Assembly: GCA_964019135.1 (NCBI GenBank)
Contig: OZ025248.1
Coordinates: 37,007,670 to 37,071,669 of the forward strand
Direction: 5' to 3'
DNA: 64,000 nucleotides
DNA from: Arenicola marina
Lineage: Eukaryota; Annelida; Polychaeta; Arenicolidae
Below are positions 12,036 to 25,185 of this stretch, piece by piece. Under the pieces are notes generated by a model, which saw nothing but the letters and a program-made list of their open reading frames with translations, was not told the origin of the DNA and searched no databases. How positions within the stretch are numbered: position 1 is the stretch's first letter; each line of letters opens with the position of its first letter. Position numbers and translations under genes: made by a program.

Positions 12036-13111
12036 TAGGGTGAAAGCCTGGGCGGGACACTGGGTGGGATATTGGTTGAGAGCCTGGGTGAGAGCCTGGG
12101 TGAGAGCCTGGGTGAGGGCCTGGGTGAGAACCTGGGTGAGGGCCTGGGTGAGAACCTGGGTGAGGGCCTGGGTGAGGGCCAGGGTGAGAGCCTGAGTGAG
12201 GGCCTGGGTGAGAAGTGAGAGCCTGAGTGAGGGCCTGGGTGAGAGCCTGGGTGAGAGCCTGGGTGAGAGCCTGGGTGAGAACCTGGGTGAGGGCCTGGGT
12301 GAGAGCCTGGGTGAGAGCCTGGGTGAGAGTCTGGGTGAGAACCTGGTAAGACATTGGGTGAGAGCCTAGGAGGGACATTGGGTGAGGGCCTGGGTGAGAG
12401 CCTGGGTGAAGGCCTGGGTAAGATATTGGGTAAGAGCATGGGTGAGAGCCTGGGTGAGAGCCTGGGTAGGACATTGGGTAAGAGCCTGGGTGAGAGCATG
12501 GGTGAGAGCCTGGGTGAGAGCCTGAGTGAGGTCCTGGGTGAGGGCATGGGTGAGAGCCTGGGTGAGAGTCTGAGTGAGGGCCTGCGTGAGAGCCTGGGTG
12601 AGAGTCTGAGTGAGGGCCTGGGTGAGAGCCTGGGTGAGAGCCTGGGTGAGAGCCTGGGTAAGACATTGGGTAAGAGCCTGCGTGAGAGCATGGGTGAGAG
12701 CCTGGGTGAGTGCCTGCGTGAGGGCCTGGGTGAGAGGCTGGGTGAGGGCCTGGGTAAGACATTGGGTAAGAGCCTGGGTGAGAGCCTGGGTGAGAGCCTG
12801 GGTAGGACATTGGGTAAGAGCCTGGGTGAGAGCATGGGTGAGAGCCTGGGTGAGAGTCTGAGTGAGGGCCTGGGTGAGAGCCTGGGTGAGAGTCTGAGTG
12901 AGGGCCTGGGTGAGAGCCTGGGTGAGAGCCTGGCTGAGAGCCTGGGTGGGAGCCTGAATGAGGGCCTGAGTGAGGGCCTGGGTGGGGCCCTGGGTGAGGG
13001 CCAGGGTGAGAGCCTGAGTGAGGGCCTGGGTGAGAGCCTGGGTGAGAGCCGGGGTGAGAGCCTGGGTGAAAGCCTGGGCGGGAGATCTGGTGCGAGCCTG
13101 GGTGGGACCCG
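12036..13111. repeat. 12-bp minisatellite array, GTGAGAGCCTGG-type
   Basis: About 90 degenerate 12-bp units (GTGAGAGCCTGG, GTGAGGGCCTGG, GTAAGACATTGG, GTAGGACATTGG). Marker units show higher-order repetition: GTAGGACATTGG at 12466 and 12802 are exactly 336 bases (28 units) apart. Because 12 is a multiple of 3, long frames stay open on both strands: a 480-codon minus-strand frame (12004-13446) reads as Pro-Gly-Ser-His repeats and a 255-codon plus frame as Gly-Glu-Ser-Leu repeats. There is no supporting gene structure. Confidence 0.95.
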
Positions 13112-16100
13112 TCCTTCTTGAGTTTACCGTAGTGACAGACGTCTGTGTGTCTATGATCTGATGGATATGGTTGGTCTATGGACGCTAGCTCGTAATTGGT
13201 CAGCTCGAAAAATATCAATCGATAATTCATGACTGATATGATTAATGTTACAAGGCCTTGAACGACAGGGCCATATGATGGGGAGGGGTCAAGGAGGGGG
13301 ACTCGATTGGGACCGAACGATTGCTGGGGGGGGGGATCGATCCTGGCCCGTATCATTGTTGGGGGGCAGGGGGCGAGAGGTGGGGTGAGTAAGAAACACC
13401 ACTCTTTTAAAACAAGGCCGTCGAATTTAGGCGTACATCTTTTCATCTGAAGCTTGGGGCGGTATCTTCGATGGGACTGACAAGAAAACCTATTTTCATC
13501 TTTTTCACACCAAGTGGCGCCCTTTCGTATTGGGAAAAGGAGGGCTTACTTTATGCTTACTAGTCATTTATAAACGCACCCCCTTTTCCCCGAGTCCCAG
13601 TGCCAAGGTGCTTCCCGATGTCTCCCCAAACGTGTCCTCTGTACATTTAGTGAAAAGACAGGTAGAATCAGGGCGCCCGGTCTCCCCCTTTCATGACGAC
13701 GTGTCTGGTTCCCTGGCCTGGATTTGCCTGGTACCCTGGGGTAGGAGGTAAAGGCAGGACACATGGCACCATTACCCTGTCTGGTGGGTAGGGCCGGCCT
13801 GTCGGTCGTTACCTGTGCCTCCCGCCCGCATCGGCTGCAGACTAACTAGCACGGCGCACTCTCTGATCTCCGCCCCCCACCACGCCACCACCCGGCCAGC
13901 CCGCGCACCTAGCAGTCGGCCCGCCCGCATCCGTCCCCCGGGCTTTGTCTGTGTGAACCCACTCTCTCTTGCCACCCACCCTCTTTAATTAGTCGCATCC
14001 CCGGAGCCAGACAAACTGTCCTAGGGTTACGTGATGGTACACATATACATACAACGTGTTATACCCCTAAAGGTATGGGGAAGACAGGGGCCTATTATGT
14101 AATACACTATCTACATGGTAACGCTTCTTTGTCTTTCACCCGCTCGCTCGGGCCCCATGCGGCGCCGCACCTCCCCCCCCCAGACCTTACCCCCCCCCGC
14201 CCCCCCGCCCCCCCCCCACACACACATTCCCCCGGCCACTATCTTCCCTATTCACTTTCCCATCCTCCCACGCCTCGACCCCGCCCCCCTCCCCCCGCCG
14301 CTCTATTCTCCTACTGCTCGCGAGCCAGACATGTATGCTAACCGTCATAGACTGACACATGTATTTGTATACAAGCTGTGATACCCCTGAAGCTATGCAT
14401 AAATCCGGTTAGTTTCTATATTTATAAGCAGCACCTTATGGTTACGTTACCTCGGCGTCTAATTTCGGTTTCCGCGCCATGCAGCGTTTCCCTCTGTAGC
14501 TCCGCAATACACCATAACCCCCCCCCCCTCCCCCGCATCAGCTACCTCACGACACCTTCCCTAGCGAGGGACAGTGCCCGCCCCCCTCCCCCGCCTTACC
14601 ACCATGACCCACCCACACCTCCACCCCGGGGCTTTGTCCCTTCTGAATTACCTCTCACCGCGTTCGAGGAACATCATTATTATGACAAGTTGACTGCAAT
14701 TAAAACACAACAATGACGTCATTATAGCCCTGGCCGGCCATGTTCGTGACGTCATACCACGGCGGTTTGGTTTGCCGAGCATGCTTCCCGCTGCGCTGAC
14801 AACCTGCCAGAATAACATGGAGCTAACAACCACCATCACACAAGAACAAACTGAGCTCGGAAACAGGTGGGAATCTGGGCGCCATAGCAGAGTATTACCC
14901 ACCCCACCCATTCTCCTCCACCCAACTGCACTGGATAATTTCTTAAACACCCTCTATCATTTCTTTTGGCATTTATGCTGCATGGCATATTACTTCAATG
15001 GAATGCTGAACTTTGCTGTGCCACCCTCCCCCCTAACCCATGATTAATAATCACGGCTATTGTAGGCTATCTACCGTAGACGTTGTCGTTTGCAAGCAGG
15101 GGCTGAGGCTACAGGTATATGGGTGCGCTATATAGTACTGCGGGCACGCTATAAATATAATATTATAATACTGCGGGCTCTGCCATGTTGGAAAACTGCG
15201 AGTAGCCAAAGGAACCAGTTATAAAATAAGGAGTAATAGTGCATAGCGCTCTCAATTAAGTTCTACTTAAAGGCTCACATCAGAAGATTTTATCTTTTGT
15301 TTACCCGGTTCGTCATCAGTGATCTGGTTTTGATTTACAGTCGGCTGCCCGTACCGCGATATAGGCACGTGGTGTAGAGGTAACAGCCTTCCCAGAGCGG
15401 TGTCTTGTAGGGGGCCCCGGGGACCTCATTATTGGTTAGGTCACATGCTTTATGACCCGCCTTGTCATAAAATGGCAGTGATGTGCCAGATGGGGATCTG
15501 GGCAGTAACTGTCTCTCGCATACAGAACATCTAATTATGCCATGTTGGTGAATAAAACCAGCCAGAATCTGGAGGAGAGGAACTGGTTAGGGTCGCACTC
15601 ATGGATGGAGGAGAGGGAGGGGCAAGGGAGGGGGGGGGGGGGCAAGGGGGGCAAGTGTCTTATACTTTAGATATGTGTTATCTTTCCCTGGCGTTGTCGG
15701 TAATTAGAGCGGTGAGGGAATTAGTTATGCCTTTCTTTTACCCGTTATAGCTACAAGGGGAAGGCAACAATGGAGTTACGGGCGATATTTGAGTATATAT
15801 TGTTACGTGGAATTGCAAGCGGTTTTTATTGATGAGTTAGATCGCATCTCTTTACCGCTGAGCGAAGCTATGAAATAACGTATAACACGCAATTTAACTT
15901 AATTATAGATGTAAAATAGCAACCATCGTAATTAAGTCATACGGCCTGACAAAGTTGGCGTTAGTTACCTCCAGCGCGGTCATCAAACTGTCACTGAGAA
16001 GCGAGAGTGATACTCAGGGGTGGTGGTTCGGCCGTCATGTACTGGCCGTCATTGTTTGGCAAGGAAGCTGTAAATGTCAGTGGCAACAAAAAAGTGCTGA

Positions 16101-19100
16101 CTCTGCTTGCACTGATTGCAATGTGTATGTTAATGCCACGACTGTGTTTAATGCAGCTCATAAACGTCTTTTTGTATACATACTTTCAAGTATTTTCGTA
16201 GTTTAGTTATTTTTGCCTGATGTCTTTCCTTGTCAGTGTGAACTTGTAATTATGCGTTATACTTTCTATCTATACATATATATCAGGACATTTAACGACC
16301 TAGCACACAGAATTTGAAGAAGTTTTCCCACACTAAACGCATCAACAATTGTGATCTAAAGAGTCTAACATGTTACATTTGCTTATGACGCACACGTTTA
16401 GAACAACCGATATATATTTCCACGTAGTTTAGTTAACCTATGTAAACTGTGGGTAAATAGTTCAAGACATACTTATAGGAGAATTAGCTGTATGAGCAGC
16501 TTTAACTGTATCCGCGCAGTGCTGCACTATCAGAAGCAAAGTAGAAGGCGTTGCCCTTTGTAAGATCCTATCGCGTCATTGGCAGGCTCATGGGGAGGGG
16601 GGAAGGGGGGGGGGGGGAGGGGCTGCATGTTGTGTGCGCAAATCGCGAAGAATAAATTTCTTTATTTATAGTTCACAATCAACGGAACGGTGAACACACA
16701 ATAAAAGGGGCGGAGACACGATATAAAATGGTGACTTCCCGATTCGCGGTTTTTTAATATTAAAATTCTCAGTTCACCATAAATGAAAAGCTTTGATCAA
16801 GACGGTCGACTTCTCCTCCATTCTCAGTTCACGAAGAATTATTTTGCTCATTCCCAGTTGACAGTGAAGTGAAAACCCCATTCCCGACGAACGCAAATAC
16901 CGCTTGCCTCCCCCCCCCCCCCCCACCCCGTTATAGGTAGGACGCAGGTCATTTCCGCTGGGTGTTTTTACTTTTGGGCAAACGACGTTCGGAAGAAGCG
17001 AGCAAAGCAGTCTTTTGCCGCGTGAAGTATTTTATATTGTATCGGATGTATCAGCCTTTATTTCCGGCGACGAGACTGAGATCAGGGTCACCAGGTATTG
17101 GTCTTGTCGCGAGGAACATGGGGAATATTTGTGTTGTAGTAAAGCATGACCGTTGGTTATTCGAAATAATATTTATTAAGTGAAGTGGCGCCATATTTAT
17201 TCATTTAACTAGACATTTAATTTGCCGCATGTACAGAGCGCATAGCGCACAAAACGGCCTACCCAGGCAAAGAAGGACGTGTCAAAGCAGCCCCCCCCCC
17301 GCCTCCACCCCCCCTCTCTTTTTACGGCGTTACTGTAAGGTTACCCCTCTGACTTTAAATGAGTCACGCCGCCTGAGCAACACTCCTACAAACGAGAGGT
17401 GAATTTTTGCGAAAGTTGGGTGGTAGCCTAACCCCGCATGCTAGCCCCGCCCCTGGACTGAAGACTTAAATATTATTAATAACTCTAGGAGTCTAGGAGT
17501 CTAGGATCTCATATATCGCATGCACGATTACATCTCCATTGTAAATATCGGGCAATTCTCAGTTATATTTTTGCACTTTATGAACGAGTCTAAAACTGTG
17601 ACAGGAAATGTATATAACACATCTCATACCATGCAGGCCGTTGTCGAATGACAACATCCAAAAAAAAAACTTGCCCCTACTCCGCTCATAATCTCGACTG
17701 AATGATGTCAAACGACTTGAACCATTCGCGTTTTTTCTTCATTCGTCACCGTTACGAGGCATTTACCTTCCCAAAATAAATTGACATTCCTTCACGACGG
17801 AAACAATCATGTAAGTTTCACACCGGCATGAAATGGCAGCTCTATGAAATACCCATAAAGCAAGGCCATTAAAAGCGGGCTGTGTTTGACGAACAGCCGC
17901 CTTATTAAGTGGGTGTTGTTCGCGAGATTGTTCGCCATTGGTGCCGCCTGCCGCGCCCCCTTTCCGTCTGTAGGAGAAGTTCCCAATGAACGGCGACCGA
18001 ACAATGTACGCGCCGTCTGCTCTGGAAATCATAAAGCACCCGGCTACATTGGTGAGCTGCGTTTATAAATTATATATATATAACATTATTCGCTGTCTGT
18101 ATGGGACAGTCGCCAGTAGTGTAGCTGTGTCGGCTCCGGACGAAAGCATTGAAATACGTGAGGGTGTGCACAATAGAGTTTTCCGCGCTTATAGAAAAAC
18201 GTGTTTGCGTTGTGGCTCCATAAATTGTCAAGGCGTGATAGGTTTCGCCTTTCTTCAAAAGAATTGAATACATTCATGATATGCATAAAGGAGTTAAAAT
18301 GGCGCGAATTGCGGAGTCGCTATGGCGAGCAGACGACCTTTATCCGGGCACTGACGCCTGCTCGCCGCTTTCAATGGAAGCGGATTTCTTTGGAAAATGG
18401 AGGCACATGTATATATATGCAAATGTTTGTTATTGAAGGTTTCAATCAGAATGATATGGCACTTCACGCTACATAATGGATCCAGCGATGAGTCGTTACT
18501 GATATTAATCCTTCCATTATCGCCCAGGCAAGCCCAGGTGCATACATAGGCCTATACGGGCATCTAATGCAACGCGCTGGTCGTGAAAACCGTATAAGTC
18601 AGATATTTGCTGCAAAGCTAGTCAACTGACATCTGGCCAGGGAACGTTTTACCGTCATGAAGGGTATGTTAGAGATCCTGAGTGAGTGACTCGGTCTCAG
18701 ACCTCAGCTGAAATGATATTAATTAAACTATACCATAAGAAACCATGTTTTTAATGGATATTTCTTCGTCAGAAATTATTGCATCTGCCATGTTATATGC
18801 ATGGGTGCAACGCAAACAAAGTTTTGCGGTGTCTGGCGGTTTGAGACGACAATGTAGTCCTTTAACTGCATTCTGTGTAACGACACGATGTGTTAAAATC
18901 ATTTCATGGATTTTTATTTACAAAACAGAAGATACCTACACACCTCTGATATCCGTTCATGCCTAATTCATGTTGATGCCACCTGCTTTATTTATGGAAG
19001 AATTCAGTCGGAAGCGACTAACAAAGGAGATAAAATTTGGTTTTTCCGCTTGATTTCCGTTTTTTTTATATCAAAAGTGCGTCATTATCTGCACTGCGAT

Positions 19101-21149
19101 CAGCGACGTGACGTGGTAAATGAGATCATAAATAAAAACCTTTGATTTAAAAAAAAAAAAATCCTTAAGCATACGGTTAACTGACAGCTAATAACTAAAA
19201 AGCCAGTGTCAGGCATCAACATTGCGTCTGCGCCCGCTCACATTTTGTGTACCATTTTGGACATTCTGATTAGTTTTGCGCCAGATTTTGAAACGGAGGG
19301 CTCCAATTTGGGCGAGATGAATATCTAACGACCGCGGGTTTTAACCAAGAAGAAACATTCAACTCCGAGTAATACAAGTAAGCGGATCGTTTGATCTGTC
19401 CGGGACCCCAAATGGCCACAATCACTAATTTTATATTCGCCCGACGAACTCCCACATTTTCTGCGTCCTTCAAATAGTTTTCCTTCCTATTGCTGTACAA
19501 CGACTCACCCCACCCCCACCCTCCCTTCCTGCCCATGTGCCATTCAGTTATTCAGATCCATCTTACATGTCATAGCAAGGAATTGTATTATGGTAGTAAA
19601 TGGTAGGCGCGAGTAATACGTGAGCGATATTAGGACAATGGTTCGCCCTGACACGGAAGCACGATTGCTCAGAGTATGGAAGCAACGGAGCGTGTTATGA
19701 ACCCAAGTATATGCGTTCGCGGAGCGAAAGTGCGTAAGCGTAATGCGTTCATGTGCGTGTGGGAGAGGGTGATTGGAGCGCCAGGGGAAGGGGTGATTGG
19801 GGGAGGGGGGGGGGTGCACTCTTCTCACCTGGGGACCCAGGTGTCAAGTCTTATTATCTCCCTGGGTGACGTCACGACAGTCCGACGAGAGGGCTTTGAG
19901 GGCAACATGCATGGCGGCTTTTCTTATTCCGTGGAGTGATTGGAGTGACCGCAAAGACTTCAGACTCCCAGCCAGTCACCCTCATTGTGTGTGCCTACCA
20001 CTATTGATTGCGTTTACTTGTAAATATAGCACGAAATATTACGAAAAAAATATACGAAATATATGAAAGAACACAACTACAATTGTTATATTTATTATTA
20101 TCATGATCGTAATCATATACATATCTATTCAGCTCACTGATATGAAAGCAGTTGTCATAGGCATCAGCTGCAGCATTTTCCTCATGATGAAATTGTCATA
20201 AATGTGGAAGTAATGGCAATACGGTAAGTGAGCGAAGCCACATTGTCGCCTAATAATTAAATGAAAATATTCTGGCAATGACCCCGGTACCCCCCCCCCC
20301 CCCACCCCACCCCACCCCTTAACCGCCCCGCCCTGCCCCGGGGAAAGGACTGTACTCAAAGCGTGTGATGAGAGTCACCCTTCACTGTTGACCACTGTGC
20401 GTAACCTTTAATTAGAGACATGTCACGTGGTGATTTGAAGGCCTCCAAGGACGCAGACACAAAGGGTGTGGTAATTAGTCTGGGGGGTACCCGCTCGCAC
20501 CTGTCTCACCGTCCCCTCCCACAGCCAGTCACTGACCCACACCCCTGTGGCTACGCTGGCTCCGGGGCGGGGTCCACTCAGACCTGCCCTCGTCGCATCA
20601 GGCAAGACAAACCCCCTCGCCGTAGGTGACTGCTGCCACTGTTACTGTCGAAGTCAGGCCGCAACTCAATAAAGAGCGCGCGTTGGTGGGGGGGGGGGGG
20701 GGTATATTGTACGTTTCACCAATACATGTGCGCCACAGTTCATGTTAATTCTAAAAGCGGGTTGCAATTAAAAGGTATACTGACATGGGAATAGCTGTTG
20801 TTACGTAATGCATTCACATCGAACATTTGAGTCAACATAGTAATAGTGGAAAGGCTTGACGACAAAAACAGGCCTGTCCTGTAATCTCATTAGTATTGCG
20901 CGTTATGTACGTTAAACGAAATGTTAAACTGTAAGACCAACACCATCTACCCAGCGCCCAGCGATTACTGAAGCGTTATGACAGGATATGTAGACGTTAT
21001 GATGATAGGATTCGATCACCAAATCACGGAAACTGTTGTCACGGCGTGTGGGAAACGAACGATCAGACTCGACATTGTGACGCTGGATGACGTCACATGG
21101 TATTTTTGTTCCCCAATTGAAATTATCTGCGTTCTTAGTGTTAGGGTGT
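13112..21149. other. About 8 kb with no recognised gene
   Basis: I find no recognisable coding domain, tRNA, rRNA or intact mobile element. The region holds C- or G-homopolymer-rich tracts (about 14160-14300, 15620-15650, 16590-16620, 16905-16925, 20287-20305, 20688-20702), a triple TCTAGGAG at about 17485-17510, a poly(A) run near 19148 and two TGACGTCA octamers near 14713 and 14747. Open frames are under 100 codons and lack family signatures. Exons of a spliced gene cannot be excluded without transcript data. Confidence 0.5.
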
Positions 21150-21352
21150 CACCCCAAGTACGAGGTAGGGCGTTCGACTATTGTCTGGTAAGCTCCAGTC
21201 CAATCCAAGCGGCCGGTCAGTGGTTGGAATCCCACCTGTGTTCCTGCAAGAAGAAAATCCCATGTCTTCTTTCGCACAGAGTAGGGGTTTACTCCTCCAG
21301 ACACGGCTCCTATCTTTCCTCTTTCCTCTATGCCCTTTCCCATTATCGCCAT
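21150..21352 (+). mobile_element. tRNA-derived SINE copy S2
   Basis: The head at about 21160-21240 carries TTCGACTATTGTC and the B-box-like GGTTGGAATCCC (21222-21233). The body contains CTTCTTTCGCACAGAGTAGG and CCCTTTCCCATTATCGCC, matching copies S1 and S6. It ends in a (TA)n tract at 21350-21372. A 158-codon frame crossing this element is not a gene. Confidence 0.75.
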
Positions 21353-21372
21353 ATATATATATATATATATAT

Positions 21373-22255
21373 CATGATAATATCTAATGTGTCTAATATA
21401 TATAGCGAAGGGTTAGTTACAGCATGTTACTCAACTACTCTAACGAAAATTTAAGCCCGCCGAGTATCACATGAATCTTCGGGAACCCGTCAAAGTAGGC
21501 CTATACTTGCCATTCATGAACCTCGTCAGTTATAACATGGCAGGTTCATCGTAATGCCGGGTACGATCATTACTTCAACAGCCGTAACAACGGTCGAAGC
21601 ATCGGTTGGTCAACAGTTCACACGGTCAAAGCATGTACCGATTGACTCAACAATTAACACTACCGCCACCTAGCGAACATACCATTGCAACATCACTCAT
21701 AACGGTATGCATACAAGCCACACATAGATTAATAAGTGTCATAATGCAAACAATGTCAACGTGATCATCCCAAATGCTGATTGGCTAAACTGCTCGACGC
21801 CGATCGGTTGAAAATTCTCAAATCGTGAAGTTCACACTTTAGAACTTGACATGCGCTTAGCTTACAATGCGTGGAAAACCGGCCCCCCAATTGCACAGGT
21901 GATCGAACAGTTTGTTGCAATGAACTGTACAACGTCTTGCATCGTGCGAACAGGACATAAGGTACAACATCATGAAGGGAGGCGGACTGGGGTAAGTATT
22001 GGACAGGGACAATCAATAGGTCCTGATAGTAGACGCGACGGTTCACACTTTTACACTATATGTCACTGACATATTACTACATATATGTTCATATATTGTT
22101 TAATGGATATTAGAAAGTCAATCTTTTTAAATATATTGTTTTTAGTAAGCAATGAAATTCTGCTGACGCCGTCATAATGGGTTACTGCAAGACGTGGTGG
22201 TACAGTGGATGTACTTGTCATAACGCGCCCAATAAATAGAGCGGAAAACGCTTGT
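21373..22255. other. Non-coding region before the foldback element
   Basis: No recognised gene or RNA. Frames of under 100 codons have no family match. Confidence 0.5.
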
Positions 22256-22262
22256 CCTCAAC
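22256..22262 (+). repeat. Left 7-bp target-site duplication of the foldback element
   Basis: CCTCAAC immediately precedes the left terminal inverted repeat. The same 7 bases directly follow the right terminus at 23940-23946. Confidence 0.75.
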
Positions 22263-22622
22263 CACAGGTACCTCAATCGTGGGTCGGTAGGGCGGGAGAG
22301 GGGGGAGGGGGGCGGCCGGCTTCACACATATGTCATATAAAGAGAGAAGGTAGGCAAGCCATTTTGCAGCCAGAAAACTCGAACAACATCGGTTGATTTC
22401 GTCAACAAAATGCCCCGACTGCGCGGTTTCCTCGCTTCACTCAATGCCTCAACACTTTACTCACGAAAATATCACGTAATCCCATTCAAATACACCTTCA
22501 AATCGCTGCATCAAGACATTTTTCCGCCAACTTTACGCGATTTTCACTGATGCCTCTCACCATGGCCGTTGACTGCCGCAGCGCATTTCTTAGAGCCTTC
22601 TGATTGGTTGTAACCTCTCGTG
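22263..22622 (+). repeat. Left inverted arm of the foldback element
   Basis: Contains the segment CTTCACACATATGTCATATA and, further in, GCCCCGACTGCGCGGTTTCC; both recur reverse-complemented in the right arm with at most one mismatch each. Confidence 0.85.
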
Positions 22623-23582
22623 TGCCGTTTTCTCGCAAGCTCCTTCGTCCATATGCAAATTACATTGCAGGCTGTTCCATCACTGGTACTCCCGCCTAAA
22701 GTACTCGTATCGATTAACATGTAGTAATAGTTTTTGCAGGGGGTGATACGGCGTTAGAATAAGTAGCGCTGATCGAGTCGTGCCTTTGGCATTAAAGTTT
22801 ATGGGGGTCTGCACGGGTAAATGGCGACACACGACACAGAGATATTTGAAAATTCAACATTCGACATTGAGGATCGTACAGTTTTTTGTTTCTTTGATCC
22901 AGCCGCCCATGAGCTCACTGACTTTCATTGTCATTGCTATGACATAAATTTACAAATGCACTGAAAATGGTTCGTGAACTAGGCCACACGACCCCTCCCC
23001 CCCCTTGCCCTCCCGGTGGGGGGTGGGGGGGGAGGTACTGAGTATATTCCTGAGTTAAGGGGGGGTCCGCGGTAAAGCCCTCCCCCCTTTTTTTCACTGT
23101 CAAAATCCGCTCGGTCGGGGCGTTCTATTATCGCCAAATTCCGCCAATTTGAAAATCTGCTGGAAAGGGGAACGTCCCCCCTTTTTGAGGACCAATGCCG
23201 TTTTTTCAATGCAAAATGTAGGCCATCTGAGCCGTGACTCCCCCCCCCCCCCTTTTTTTTTTGGCGTGGACCCGCCCCCCGGTAAGAAGTATTCAGTGGA
23301 GCCCCCGCCCCCACTTCCCCGGTCATCAAAAACTTCATAGTCCCTCGGCCCAGAGCCACAAATATCCGCTCTCTCAGGCATCAAGACAGCCGCGGAAATT
23401 GCCCCCCATCAGTTTTGTGTAATAGTGTAACTCCCCCTCCTCCGCCCCCCCCCCCCGCCCCCCCCGGGCTCAACCCCCCCCCCCCCACTCCTCACTTCGT
23501 CTCTGTGTACTTTATAGGCATGTATTTAAAAAAAAGCCGCCATATGATTTCTGACCAATCAGAAGGCTGATAGCCACAGAGC

Positions 23583-23939
23583 AGTTACAACCAATGAGAA
23601 CGCTCCAAAATACTCGCTGCACTACTGACAAACCTCAACGGCCATGTTGAGAGGCATCAGTGAAAATCGCGTAAAGTTGGGGGAAAAATGTCTTGATGCA
23701 GCGATTTGAAGGTGTGTTTGAATGGGATTACGTGATATTTTCGTGAGTAAAGTGTTGAGGCATTGAGTGAAGCGAGGAAACCGCGCAGTCGGGGCATTTT
23801 GTTGATGAAATCGACCGATGTTGTTCGGGCTGAGTTTTCTGGCTGCAAAATGGCTTGCCTACCTTCTCTCTTTATATGACATATGTGTGAAACCGGCCGC
23901 CCCCCCCCCCTCTCCCGACCCACGATTGAGGTACCTGTG
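23583..23939 (-). repeat. Right inverted arm of the foldback element
   Basis: Reverse complement of the left arm. It ends GGTACCTGTG at 23939, directly before the second CCTCAAC. Confidence 0.85.
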
Positions 23940-23946
23940 CCTCAAC
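23940..23946 (+). repeat. Right 7-bp target-site duplication of the foldback element
   Basis: CCTCAAC, identical and in direct orientation to 22256-22262. Confidence 0.75.
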
Positions 23947-24954
23947 TTGGCGGGTGGTGGCGGGATGGGGAGGGAGGGTGGGAGGGTGACCGTTATCAGG
24001 ACCCTCGTTAACATTCCCGAGGGGTATCTTCCGGTGATGGGTTGGGCTCTTGCCGCTGTGGCAGTAACGGGGGCTCCCTCCGCACCCACCTGACACCCTA
24101 ATCAACTGGGCAGCATGCCGTTGCCATGGTTTTCCAGTCATGTGGTTGGACTGGTTGGTTGCGTAGTGTGTCCTGGCCGCCGGTTCTTCGTCGGACCCCG
24201 GATCATGGGTAGGCGGTGGGAGGGGGGGGGGCTAGGATAGGTAGGTAGGTGCTCAGGGGTTTTATAGCGGGGTGGCGGTCTGTCTCGGGAACGACTTTAG
24301 TCGCGCAAATGTATGGGTCTGTTGTCAAGCGGCCAGCGAGCCACTCCATGTGGCTGTTTTATAATGCAGCCGACGTCCTTATTTAGTGAGACTGATTGCT
24401 CCACGTGGCAGTCTGCCTGGAAGGTGGCGGTGACCATTATGAGGGCCGTTACTGCGGCTCCGGCTTACGTACGGCTCGGGCCGACCTTGACGGTGTACTT
24501 CCTATCTGGAGCCATTATCGCCCGCTACCTCGAGTGACCATGGCGGATATTATCTCAGCTTTTACCGCGGTGTGGTTGTTGTGACGCTGGGGGTGGCCTT
24601 TTGGAAGGCTAGCTGGGCGTCACCGAGGCAGCCCCTCACTATGTATCTGCTGAATAGGTGGACTTATCGGGGTTTGGTTGGAGTATCTGAACTGTAAATC
24701 GAGTTGAAAAACGGTTGATTAGTCAGCATTAAGCTGCATGTGACACTGCATGTGAAACAGGGAGTCGCTGTTGCAACATCAGTTGTAGTTTTTGGTACCG
24801 AATAAACCGGAAGTAAATGACAGCAGTAGTTGAGCAAGTTGATGAAAACAACCAGTAGGTGCATAAAAAGATGCAAATTAACGAATGCAGATACGAAAAT
24901 TAAATTGGTCGACAATTATCTCTAAGTGATTGCACGTGTATAGCTATTATGAAC
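23947..24954. other. Non-coding region
   Basis: No recognised gene. Contains G-rich runs near 24210 and a short GGTA repeat near 24240. A 74-codon plus frame at 24313-24537 has no recognised domain. Confidence 0.5.
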
Positions 24955-25185
24955 CAGTGGGGGATCCAGGGGGTCACATGCAGGTGGCACGTGTTCCCCT
25001 TTCGCCGGAAAATAGGCTAAAAAAAGGCACGTGCCCCCTCTTTCTCTGAAGAAGGGGGCACAGGCATACTATTCTCTCTGTACAAACTCTCAAGCATCGC
25101 CCCACACCCCGGTCGCAAGTTTCTCACCGCATAGTCCTTTGGTACATGGTGCCCCTCCATTCTTAAATTCCTGAATCCGCCAATG
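24955..25185. mobile_element. MITE-like element with CAGTGGCGGATCCAGG-type termini
   Basis: The left end CAGTGGGGGATCCAGG and the reverse-complemented right end CATTGGCGGATTCAGG form imperfect terminal inverted repeats of about 16 bases around 231 bp. GGCGGATCCAGG-like ends recall hAT-type non-autonomous elements. No 8-bp target-site duplication is visible, so the family assignment is tentative. Confidence 0.5.

Larger units (their letters stand above)
22263..23939. mobile_element. Foldback (long-TIR) DNA element, non-autonomous
   Basis: 1,677-bp element with long terminal inverted repeats: left arm about 22263-22622, right arm about 23583-23939. Both termini start CACAGGTACCTCAATCGTGG. By eye the outer 300 bases of the arms are near-identical, differing in a G-run region, a small insertion and a few substitutions; the inner ends around the shared ATTGGTTGTAAC are more diverged. 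It is flanked by direct repeats CCTCAAC. The spacer of about 960 bp (22623-23582) is rich in G and C homopolymers and has no transposase-like ORF. The 7-bp duplication fits no superfamily cleanly (hAT and P elements usually make 8). A transcript through it could form a very long hairpin. Confidence 0.8.

Noticed and set aside
12004-13446. 480-codon Pro-Gly-Ser-His protein
   Set aside because: Period-12 repeat keeps frames open on both strands; no recognised domain or gene signals. Kept only as a low-interest finding.
15360-15440. Possible tRNA or SINE head (GGTGTAGAGGTAACAGCC resembles an A box)
   Set aside because: No matching B box or tRNA fold follows within the expected distance.
20978-21454. 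158-codon plus-strand ORF
   Set aside because: Most of it is SINE S2 and a (TA)n tract; no family signature.
22263-23939. RAG/Transib-type transposon, because the termini begin CACAGG
   Set aside because: Transib/ProtoRAG elements make 5-bp target duplications and have different terminal heptamers; here the duplication is 7 bp and there is no transposase.
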